From an uncultured Acidobacteriaceae bacterium (GTDB lineage: Bacteria > Acidobacteriota > Terriglobia > Terriglobales > Acidobacteriaceae): a DNA stretch of 64,000 nt. Position numbers and translations under genes: made by a program. The notes beneath the pieces were generated by a model. It saw only the letters and a program-made list of their open reading frames with translations, was not told the DNA's origin and did not search any database. Each line of letters starts with the position of its first letter. The first letter of the stretch is position 1. Of the stretch, positions 7,653 to 14,630 are shown piece by piece. The stretch spans positions 1 through 64,000 of the forward strand of contig CALFMO010000011.1 of NCBI GenBank assembly GCA_937879855.1, in the 5' to 3' direction.

Positions 7653-8705
7653 CTAGAAGCCGACCATGACTGGCTCGGGCTCCAGGCGGATGCCCCAGAT
7701 TTCTTCGACGCGCTGTTCGATCTGATCTTTCAAGGCGAGGACCTCGGCGGCAGTAGCGCCCCCACGATTCACGATGGCCAGCGCGTGTTTGCTCGAGATG
7801 CCGACATGGCCAAAGCCATAGCCGCGGGCGAACCCGGAATGCTCGACCAGCCATGCCGCTGAAATTTTCTTGTTCTTCTCCAGCGCGGGATAGCTGGGCA
7901 GGATCAATCCCTTGGCTGCCGCTCGTTGTCTCAAGTCTTCATGCTGCTCCGGCGAGATCACGGGGTTCTTGAAGAACGAGCCCGCGCTCTGGCAATCAGG
8001 ATCGCCCGGGACAATCAGCATTCCCTTCAGCGCGCGGATGTGCCGCACCGCTTCGCGTGTCTCCGCCAGATTCGGCAGAGTTTCGCGGCCTTCGAAGTGC
8101 CGCTTCAAGTCGGCGTAACTGATGCGCGGATCGCCTCCGGGAGCGAGAGCGTAGGTGACCCGTAAAATGATGAACCGTCCCCGCTCCGTCGCATTAAAAA
8201 TGCTGGAGCGGTAAGTGAAGCCGCAAGCTTCCGGACACAGCTCACGCACCTGGCCATCTTTCATGTCGAACACTTCAACCGACTCGATCGTCTCCGAGAC
8301 TTCCTGTCCATAGGCGCCCACATTCTGAACAGGCGTTCCGCCTACGCTGCCTGGAATGCCGCTCAGACACTCGATGCCCGCGCATCGCGCCACAACGGCG
8401 TGCGAGACGAAGCGGTCCCAGGACTCCCCAGCGCCGACGTCGAATAGAGCTTTGCCGTCGATGTCGGCGGACCGGCGCTCGATTCCGGGAATTGCAACCT
8501 TCACAACCAGTCCTGACCAGCCGGTGTCTGCTACGAGCAGGTTGCTGCCGCCTCCCAGAACAAAAAGCGGCAAATCCTTCGAGCGCGCGAATGCGACGGC
8601 CTCCTCTACCTCGCCGGGCGATTTGGCTTCTACGAAGAAACGAGCGGGCCCGCCCAACCGGAACGTAGTCAAGGGTGCAATTGGAACATTTTCCTGAAGC
8701 AGCAT
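7653..8705 (-). CDS. murB: UDP-N-acetylenolpyruvoylglucosamine reductase
   Basis: FAD enzyme that reduces UDP-GlcNAc-enolpyruvate to UDP-MurNAc in peptidoglycan precursor synthesis. 350 residues. The FAD-binding part shows LFVLGGGSNLLVAD (about 48-60) and SGIPGSVGGTPVQNVGAYG (115-133). The catalytic Ser lies in QSAGSFFKNP (Ser243) and the acidic proton-donor position in RLEPEP near the C-terminus. Length and layout fit the type I (E. coli-like) enzymes. It starts 81 bp from the divergent bacilliredoxin gene, so the two promoters share that gap. Confidence 0.96.
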   Translation of the reverse strand: MLLQENVPIAPLTTFRLGGPARFFVEAKSPGEVEEAVAFARSKDLPLFVLGGGSNLLVADTGWSGLVVKVAIPGIERRSADIDGKALFDVGAGESWDRFVSHAVVARCAGIECLSGIPGSVGGTPVQNVGAYGQEVSETIESVEVFDMKDGQVRELCPEACGFTYRSSIFNATERGRFIILRVTYALAPGGDPRISYADLKRHFEGRETLPNLAETREAVRHIRALKGMLIVPGDPDCQSAGSFFKNPVISPEQHEDLRQRAAAKGLILPSYPALEKNKKISAAWLVEHSGFARGYGFGHVGISSKHALAIVNRGGATAAEVLALKDQIEQRVEEIWGIRLEPEPVMVGF

Positions 8706-8786
8706 AGGTCGCTTTCACTATACACACGGTCCGCCGGCATCTCACGCTACAATAGAGTCTTACCCCGCGAGAGGAATCGAACTCAT

Positions 8787-9230
8787 ATGCCGATGTACCC
8801 CGAAATTATGGTTATCCCTATGCGCGAGGAATTGACGCGATTGGGAATTGAAGAACTCCGTACCGCCCAGGAAGTGGACCGGGCGCTGAAGAGCCGTCCC
8901 GGAACGACGATGGTTGTGGTGAACTCGATTTGCGGATGTGCTGCCGGGCGGATGCGGCCGGCGGTGCGTGTAGCCATGCAGAATTCCATCCGGCCGGACC
9001 ATGCTTACTCAGTATTTGCCGGGCAAGAAACGGAAGCGACAGAACGCGCCCGCGGCTACTTCACGGGATATCCGCCGTCTTCGCCGTCGATCGCGATTTT
9101 GCGCGATGGCCAGCTCGTCTACTTTATGCCGCGGCGAGACATTGAATCGCGTGAGGCTCCGGCGATTGCCGCTGATCTGAAGGCGGCGTTCGACCGGTTT
9201 TGCGGAAAGCCCATTCCGGTCCAATCTTAA
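8787..9230 (+). CDS. Bacilliredoxin (BrxA/BrxB, DUF1094 family)
   Basis: 147-residue thioredoxin-fold protein. The active site is the C-G-C motif in VVNSICGCAAGRMRP (Cys49, Cys51), the hallmark of bacilliredoxins, which remove bacillithiol from S-bacillithiolated proteins. The C-terminal half keeps the family motif YPPSSPSIAIL. The second in-frame ATG at 8793 is an alternative start; an AGAGG stretch lies about 12 bp before 8787. Bacillithiol or a related thiol is therefore likely in this organism, although no biosynthetic genes are in the window. Confidence 0.9.
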   Translation: MPMYPEIMVIPMREELTRLGIEELRTAQEVDRALKSRPGTTMVVVNSICGCAAGRMRPAVRVAMQNSIRPDHAYSVFAGQETEATERARGYFTGYPPSSPSIAILRDGQLVYFMPRRDIESREAPAIAADLKAAFDRFCGKPIPVQS

Positions 9231-9246
9231 GTGCTAGTGGAGAGAA

Positions 9247-9266
9247 AGACGTAACAAGTTACGTCT
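9247..9266. repeat. 20-bp perfect palindrome between convergent genes
   Basis: AGACGTAAC and GTTACGTCT are perfect complements separated by AA. It fills the 47-bp gap between the bacilliredoxin stop and the convergent beta-propeller stop. It could end transcription from both sides, although no T-run follows, or be a dispersed repeat. Confidence 0.75.
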
Positions 9267-9277
9267 CTACGTCTCAT

Positions 9278-10456
9278 TCACTTCTTGAGTGGTTTGCTGG
9301 CCATGAAGGCTTTCACCACGATCGCGTTTGGCTGCACGCCTACCGGAATCAGCGTCAGCAGCGAATACTCCGTTGTCTCCAAGGTGCGCCGGGGCTTGCG
9401 TTTCTGAATCACGGTCACATCTCCCGACTGGGTGTCGAGCACTAGAAGATAATTTTCATCCGGGGTCAGCGCGAGGCCATCGGGGCGGCTTCCCACGGTT
9501 AGGGTGTAGAGGCGGCGGCCCATATCAATGTCATAGATGGCGACGCTGTTCGAGCCGAAGTTGGTGACGTAGAGCCGCGAGTTGTCGAGCGTGACTACGC
9601 CGCGAGAGGGATGCTGCCCGATCTCCAGGCTGTTGCCGACCTCGTCATTTCCAGTTTCGATAATCGAGATGCTATCGGAGTCGAAGTTGCATACGATCAA
9701 CTCGCCGCCGTCGGGTTTGAGCGCGAGGCTGACCGGTGTTCGACCGACGTCGAGCAGCGCCATCAGCCGATCGCTCTTCTGCGTTGCGCCCTGCAATGCG
9801 ATCGAGGCGACCTGCGAGGAGCCGGAGCAGGCAACGAATGCTTTGGTCGAGTCGGGAAGGATCGCGATCTCCTCCGGCTGCTGGCAGACCGGGATCGTCG
9901 AGCGCACGCGCAGGCCTTTGGCGTCGATCAGCGACACGGTGTTGTCGCCGCGATTGCTGACTACAATCGTCGATCCGTCCGGCGAAACCCGCGCCAGGCC
10001 CGGCGAAGCGCCCACTCGTATATTGCCCATCACCAGCCGATGCTCGAGATCAATCACGCTTATGTTGGAAGAGGCTGAATTTGCCACATACGCGCGTTTG
10101 CCGTCCTCCGACACATCGATGAAGTAGGGGCGGCCATGCACGCCGATGGTCGCAACCACCGTGTTGGTCTCGGCGTCGATCACGCTGACGTTGTTTGAGC
10201 CAGTGTTGACGACGTAAATCTCATTCTTCTGGCGGTTGGCGGCGATGCCGGTAGGTTCGCTGCCAACGGGGATGGTCTTTGCCAAGGCGAATGTGCGCAG
10301 GTCAATCACGCTTACGGTATTGCTCTTGCCGTTGGTGACGTAGGCGTATTCGCGGAAGGCGGGACCGTAGTCTGGCAGCGTCTGCTCGCGGAAATACCAC
10401 CAACCAAGTCCGGCGAGGATGGGAATTGTCACAGCGATGAAGAGGAGCTTTCTCAA
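9278..10456 (-). CDS. YVTN/YNCE-type beta-propeller protein, membrane-anchored
   Basis: 392 residues. An uncleaved signal-anchor helix (LLFIAVTIPILAGLGWWYF, residues 3-21) is followed by about seven propeller blades of the YVTN type, each with a motif like AYVTNGKSNTVSVIDL, IYVVNTGSNNVSVIDA or LYVTNFGSNSVAIYDI. Such proteins are periplasmic or surface scaffolds, and a ligand cannot be read from the sequence. It is monocistronic on the minus strand with its 3' end facing bacilliredoxin. Confidence 0.88.
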   Translation of the reverse strand: MRKLLFIAVTIPILAGLGWWYFREQTLPDYGPAFREYAYVTNGKSNTVSVIDLRTFALAKTIPVGSEPTGIAANRQKNEIYVVNTGSNNVSVIDAETNTVVATIGVHGRPYFIDVSEDGKRAYVANSASSNISVIDLEHRLVMGNIRVGASPGLARVSPDGSTIVVSNRGDNTVSLIDAKGLRVRSTIPVCQQPEEIAILPDSTKAFVACSGSSQVASIALQGATQKSDRLMALLDVGRTPVSLALKPDGGELIVCNFDSDSISIIETGNDEVGNSLEIGQHPSRGVVTLDNSRLYVTNFGSNSVAIYDIDMGRRLYTLTVGSRPDGLALTPDENYLLVLDTQSGDVTVIQKRKPRRTLETTEYSLLTLIPVGVQPNAIVVKAFMASKPLKK

Positions 10457-10520
10457 GATAGTTCGCTCTTTGCGGTTTCTTCTGGCGTCCCTCGTGGTTT
10501 AGTTATTCTCTTGCAACGGC

Positions 10521-10573
10521 AAAAAGCTTGAACCGCCGAGGTCGCTGAGAGAACCCGCAAAGGTCGCAGAGAA
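10521..10573. repeat. Dispersed repeat of the CTCCGCGATCTCAGCGGTTAAAG type, copy 1 (inverted)
   Basis: Read on the minus strand this contains TCTCTGCGACCTTTGCGGG and CGGCGGTTCAAGCTTTTT, matching related intergenic copies at 43183-43232, 45341-45398, 52687-52746 and 63021-63080. Nothing is coded here. Confidence 0.7.
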
Positions 10574-10656
10574 AAACTCCGCTCTGGAGAAGAAGAAAGA
10601 TTAGCAGAACAAACGAGGCATTTTGCGTCGGAGTTCGAGCAACAAGCTGTCAGGGA

Positions 10657-10705
10657 TCAAAATCCCCACCCCTGTCGCAAAGAGCGCGACAAGGGTGGGA
10701 CAACC
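10657..10705. repeat. CCCCACCC...GGGTGGG palindromic repeat, copy 1
   Basis: TCAAAATCCCCACCC, then TGTCGC, a short loop, GCGACA and AGGGTGGG. This is a strong hairpin just downstream of aroF (leftward gene), where it may act as terminator. A near-identical copy lies at 26951-27000 and a degenerate one at 30021-30088. Confidence 0.8.
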
Positions 10706-10712
10706 TTCGTCG

Positions 10713-11771
10713 TTACTTGCTAGCGGCGACCGTCTCCCGCGCTCCGATTGCTGGAACGGTGCGTCCTACCACCGCGGCGATCTGGCGCACTTGCACCATC
10801 AGCTCATCGAACTGGTCGGGAAACAGCGACTGCGGGCCGTCGGAGAGAGCCTCATCCGGCTTGTGATGCACTTCTACCATCAGTCCATCCGCGCCCACGG
10901 CGACTGCCGCCCGTGATAGTGGAGTAACTTTGTTGCGCTTGCCGGTACCGTGGCTGGGGTCGACCAGAATCGGCAGATGGCTGAGCCGCTGCACCGCAGG
11001 AATCAAGCTCAGGTCGAGGGTGTTGCGGGTGTGGTCGGCGAACGTTCGCACGCCCCGCTCGCAAAGCGCGACGTTATAGTTGCCCTCGCTCAGGATGTAT
11101 TCTGCCGCCATCAGAAATTCTTCCAGCGTCGCCGACATGCCACGCTTGAGCAGTACCGGCTTGCGGGCGCGTCCGGCACGCTTGAGCAACGAAAAATTCT
11201 GCATGTTGCGGGCGCCGATCTGGATCACGTCGGCATACTCTTCGACCAAATCGAGCGACTCGTGATCGATGGCCTCGGTGATGATCTTCATTCCAAACTG
11301 CTGGCGGATTTCCGCCATGATCTGCAGGCCTTCCTCGGCGAGCCCTTGAAACGAATAGGGTGAGGTGCGGGGCTTGTAAGCACCGCCGCGAAAAAACTGC
11401 GCTCCGGCGCGACAGACGCGCTCGGCTACGGTGAACGCCTGCTCGCGATTCTCGATGGCGCAAGGCCCGGCGACGATCGCCAGTCCCGGCCCGCCGATCG
11501 TCGCTGCAGTGTCGGGGAAACGAATGACGGTGTTGTCCTGCTTAACGTCGCGGCTGACCAGTTTGTACGGCTTTGAGACTTTGATGACTTCCTGCACGCC
11601 GGGCATCTCTTCGAGAGTGCCCTGCTCCACTTCGCCCTTGTTGCCGGTAATGCCGATGGCGGTACGTTGCGCGCCGGGCATGGAATGAGCGCGATAGCCC
11701 AACTTCTCGATCTTCTCGCAAACGGCGCGCACCTGCTCTTCAGTGGCTTGCGCCTGCATGACGACTAACAT
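10713..11771 (-). CDS. aroF: 3-deoxy-7-phosphoheptulonate (DAHP) synthase, ACT-like N-terminal domain
   Basis: Condenses phosphoenolpyruvate and erythrose-4-phosphate, the first step of the shikimate pathway. 352 residues. Residues 1-70 form a small ferredoxin-like regulatory domain, so this is the AroA-I-beta type. The barrel carries AGPCAIEN (101-108), RGGAYKPRTSPYSFQG (128-143), KPVLLKRGM and the metal-binding DPSHGTGKRNKV. The regulatory domain suggests feedback inhibition. AroA, the sixth step, is encoded at 60011-61312, not linked as an operon. The upstream gap of 245 bp to the divergent dehydrogenase holds no gene. Confidence 0.95.
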   Translation of the reverse strand: MLVVMQAQATEEQVRAVCEKIEKLGYRAHSMPGAQRTAIGITGNKGEVEQGTLEEMPGVQEVIKVSKPYKLVSRDVKQDNTVIRFPDTAATIGGPGLAIVAGPCAIENREQAFTVAERVCRAGAQFFRGGAYKPRTSPYSFQGLAEEGLQIMAEIRQQFGMKIITEAIDHESLDLVEEYADVIQIGARNMQNFSLLKRAGRARKPVLLKRGMSATLEEFLMAAEYILSEGNYNVALCERGVRTFADHTRNTLDLSLIPAVQRLSHLPILVDPSHGTGKRNKVTPLSRAAVAVGADGLMVEVHHKPDEALSDGPQSLFPDQFDELMVQVRQIAAVVGRTVPAIGARETVAASK

Positions 11772-12016
11772 AGATTCCCCTTAGGAAAAGGATCTTGTGA
11801 GGGCAGCCGCCCTTGGACCGCACCGAGTTAGCTTTCGGCTGTCCGCTCGAGTGCGGCTCGATTTTCTTCCGGCGGCTGCAGGAGAAGCCGCGCTCTAAGT
11901 CTACCGTTTGCCACGCTTGCACCGCAAATGCAGCAGTCCTCGTGAATCCATGCAGTTTGGGATTGCATCCAAAAGCACTTGTACGGATTTTCAGCAATCC
12001 TTCAGGAGCGCTCATC

Positions 12017-13003
12017 ATGAAAGCAGCCGTCGTCCCTTCCGTAAATGGCAAGTGGGAAGTAAAAGAATGGCAGACGCCCAAAGCCGGTCCCAACCAGGTC
12101 GTCATCAAAATTCACGCCAGCGGACTTTGTTATACCGATGTGCATTTGACGCGCGGCCTGTTCGCGCTGCAGTTTCCCCGCGTGCTCGGGCACGAGCCGG
12201 TGGGAGAAATCGTCGAGGTCGGTCCGGGAGTGACGTCGCGTAAGGTCGGAGATCGGGTCGGCGTAGGCTGGGTACAACGCGGCTGCGGCCGCTGCGAGTG
12301 GTGCCTACGCGGGAAAAAGGAGTTGTGCCAGAACAGCATCTCTACCGGCATCTCAACGCCAGGGAGCCATGCCGAATACATGTTGGCTTTTGCGGATGCC
12401 ACCATGCTCATTCCCGAAGCGCTCAGCTATGAGCAGGCGGCGCCTATTTTCTGCGCCGGATATACCGTGTGGAGCGGTCTGCGCCTGGCCGATCCTAAAC
12501 CGCACGAGCGCGTCGCGGTAGTCGGCATTGGAGGACTCGGGCACCTCGCGTTGCAGTATTCCAAGGCGTCCGGCTTCGAGACCATCGCGGTTACGCAATC
12601 GAAAGACAAAGAAAAGATGATTCGCGAAATGGGGGCAGACGAAATTGTCGCCAACGGAGACAGGTTGATGGCTGCCGGAGGCGCCGATGTGCTGCTTGCG
12701 ACCTCGAACTCATGGGCGGCGACCGCAGAAGCCGCCAAGGGCATGCGTCCAGACGGCCGCATCATCCTGATGGGCGTAGGCCCTGAGCCGCTGAACTACA
12801 CGCCTGAACTCATGTTCAAACGTGTCCGTCTGATCGGATCGAGTCAGAACGGCCCAGAGTATTTATATGAAGCATTGGACTATGCGGCGAAGGGCAAAGT
12901 GAAGGTGGTTGCCGAAACCTACAGGCTCGACGAAATCCGCAAGGCCTACGATCGCGTTGCCGACGGCAAAGTGCGGTTCCGAGCGGTCATCACGATGAAT
13001 TAA
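12017..13003 (+). CDS. Zinc-dependent alcohol dehydrogenase (MDR superfamily)
   Basis: 328 residues, NAD(P)-dependent oxidation of an alcohol or reduction of an aldehyde; substrate not determinable. Catalytic zinc ligands are Cys38 (GLCYTD) and His59-Glu60 (LGHEP). The structural zinc site is the four-cysteine lobe CGRCEWCLRGKKELC (90-104). The Rossmann motif is GIGGLGHLALQ near 170. An open frame continues upstream to 11813, but the ATG at 12017 has AGGAG eight bases before it and begins with MKAAVVP as family members do. Divergent from aroF. Confidence 0.93.
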   Translation: MKAAVVPSVNGKWEVKEWQTPKAGPNQVVIKIHASGLCYTDVHLTRGLFALQFPRVLGHEPVGEIVEVGPGVTSRKVGDRVGVGWVQRGCGRCEWCLRGKKELCQNSISTGISTPGSHAEYMLAFADATMLIPEALSYEQAAPIFCAGYTVWSGLRLADPKPHERVAVVGIGGLGHLALQYSKASGFETIAVTQSKDKEKMIREMGADEIVANGDRLMAAGGADVLLATSNSWAATAEAAKGMRPDGRIILMGVGPEPLNYTPELMFKRVRLIGSSQNGPEYLYEALDYAAKGKVKVVAETYRLDEIRKAYDRVADGKVRFRAVITMN

Positions 13004-13064
13004 ATAGCCATGTGGGACGGGCGCGCCGAGCGAGCAAGACAGGGCGAGTGGTTATACTTTTCTC

Positions 13065-13991
13065 ATGCCCCGCTCCATGGCGCGCGAACAGGACATTCTT
13101 AAGACGCCCGTGCCGAAACGCCCGCCCCGCTTGACTTCCCGCCGCATCGGCATTCACACATCTTCGGCCGGAGGCGTGCAAAATGCTGCTGAGCGGGCCT
13201 ACCGGCTGGGCTGCAATACGTTCCAGATTTTTTCCTCGAGCCCGCGCCAATGGGCGCCGTATGAACTGGGCGAGCCGCAGTGTGCCGAGATGAACCGCCT
13301 GCGAGCCAACTACAATCTCAAGCCGCTGGTGATTCACACCAATTATCTTGTGAACCTTGCCAGCTCGAATGAAATTCTCCTGCAGAAGTCGATGCAGGCT
13401 TTTCGCGGCGAAGTGGAGCGAGCGCTTTCTCTGTGTGCGGAGTATCTGGTCTTGCATCCGGGCTCATTTCGCGGCGCGGACCGCGAACAAGGACTGCTAC
13501 GGACGGCCGCTGCGATTGCCGCATCCACGCAGGGGCTGGACCTTGCTGGGGGCGGTTTGACGATCCTGATCGAGAATACTGCCGGGGCGGAATTTTCACT
13601 TGGCGGAAGCTTTGAGCAAGTGGCGGAAGTTATGGACCGACTGCGCGGGGTGGTTCCCGTCGGCGCTTGCATCGATACGTGCCACACGCACGTGGCCGGA
13701 TACGACATCGTCAGTAAGGATGGACTCGATGAGACCTTGCAGCATCTCGATGCAACGATTGGATTGAGTCAGGTGAAAGTCTGGCACTGCAATGACGCCA
13801 AGGCCACGCGCGGATCGAAACTCGACCGGCATCAGCATATTGGCAAGGGAACCATCGGCAAACAGGCTTTCCGCATACTCCTGAACGACCTTCGCCTGGC
13901 CCATGCCGCGTTCATTGCGGAGACGCCGATCGACCAACCCGGAGACGACCGGAGAAATGTCGCAGCGCTGAAGGCATTGGTGGAGATGTGA
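13065..13991 (+). CDS. nfo: Endonuclease IV (AP endonuclease)
   Basis: Cleaves abasic sites in DNA during base-excision repair, using three zinc ions in a TIM barrel. 308 residues. Ligand-bearing motifs are in order: VIHTNYLVNLAS, YLVLHPGS, LIENTAG, CIDTCHTHVAGYD, WHCNDAKATRGSKLDRHQH and IAETP. The first 20 residues before RRIGIHTS are non-conserved and basic; an ATG at 13077 is an alternative start. The gene follows the dehydrogenase by 61 bp on the same strand and may share its transcript. Confidence 0.94.
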   Translation: MPRSMAREQDILKTPVPKRPPRLTSRRIGIHTSSAGGVQNAAERAYRLGCNTFQIFSSSPRQWAPYELGEPQCAEMNRLRANYNLKPLVIHTNYLVNLASSNEILLQKSMQAFRGEVERALSLCAEYLVLHPGSFRGADREQGLLRTAAAIAASTQGLDLAGGGLTILIENTAGAEFSLGGSFEQVAEVMDRLRGVVPVGACIDTCHTHVAGYDIVSKDGLDETLQHLDATIGLSQVKVWHCNDAKATRGSKLDRHQHIGKGTIGKQAFRILLNDLRLAHAAFIAETPIDQPGDDRRNVAALKALVEM

Positions 13992-14034
13992 CCTGCTCGC
14001 GCATCCCTTGCGTGGAATTTACGAATCTGTTAGT

Positions 14035-14050
14035 GTTTAACAAGTTAAAC
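14035..14050. promoter_or_regulatory. Probable autoregulatory operator of the toxin-antitoxin pair
   Basis: GTTTAAC-AA-GTTAAAC is a perfect 7+2+7 inverted repeat ending two bases before the antitoxin ATG. Ribbon-helix-helix antitoxins normally bind such palindromes. Its position would also block ribosome loading, and no Shine-Dalgarno sequence precedes the ATG. Confidence 0.65.
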
Positions 14051-14052
14051 AT

Positions 14053-14265
14053 ATGCTCGGCATCCGGCTAGAACCCGAACTCGAAAAGAAACTTGATTCG
14101 CTCGCCAAAGAAACGGGCCGAAGCAAGAGCTACTATGCGCGCGAGGCCATTCGCCAGTATCTGGAAGATCGCGAAGACTACCTAAAAGGGATTGCGGCGC
14201 TTGAGCGGCGTGAACCAACCATTACCCTCGAAGAGTTGGAGCGCCGGCTTGGTCTTAATCCGTGA
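14053..14265 (+). CDS. Ribbon-helix-helix antitoxin (RelB/ParD/CopG-like)
   Basis: 70 residues. The N-terminal 45 residues are a ribbon-helix-helix DNA-binding fold: beta strand MLGIRLEPEL, helix ELEKKLDSLAKETG, helix RSKSYYAREAIRQYLED. The acidic C-terminal part (ITLEELERRLG) would wrap the toxin. The stop codon overlaps the start of the RelE-like gene (GTGA at 14262-14265), so the two are translationally coupled. It probably represses its own promoter through the palindrome at 14035-14050. Confidence 0.9.
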   Translation: MLGIRLEPELEKKLDSLAKETGRSKSYYAREAIRQYLEDREDYLKGIAALERREPTITLEELERRLGLNP

Positions 14266-14555
14266 AGCCCTCCGAGAGCCCCTCGAAGCAAGACTGGCGG
14301 ATTGAGATTACACGGACAGCTGAAAAGCAGATTACAAAACTGAGCCGGTCCGCCCAAAAAATAATCCAGCGATTCTTGCGCGAACGATTGCTTTCGACTG
14401 AAAATCCCAGGCAATGGGGCAAGCCATTGCACGGCGAAAAACGTAGTCTGTGGCGATATCGGGTGGCCGACTATCGCTTGATCTGTGACATCCAGGATGA
14501 AAAAGTAGTCGTGCTCGTGCTGGAAGTCGGCCACCGCAAAGACATCTACCGTTGA
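14262..14555 (+). CDS. RelE/ParE-family toxin
   Basis: 97 residues with the RelE-fold pattern: WRIEITRTAEKQITKL, helix SAQKIIQRFLRERL, the loop PLHGEKRSLWRYRVADYRLICDI and the C-terminal strand VVVLVLEVGHRKDIYR. The HRKDIYR ending is typical of RelE mRNA interferases and argues slightly for RelE over ParE. The start is GTG overlapping the antitoxin stop. Together with the preceding gene it forms a complete type II toxin-antitoxin module inserted between nfo and leuS. Confidence 0.9.
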   Translation: MKPSESPSKQDWRIEITRTAEKQITKLSRSAQKIIQRFLRERLLSTENPRQWGKPLHGEKRSLWRYRVADYRLICDIQDEKVVVLVLEVGHRKDIYR

Positions 14556-14630
14556 TTGTAGGATCCCAGGATTCACGAAATCGTTATCGTTGTAAAATCA
14601 AGGATTATTCCAGAGCGCACGATCCTCACT

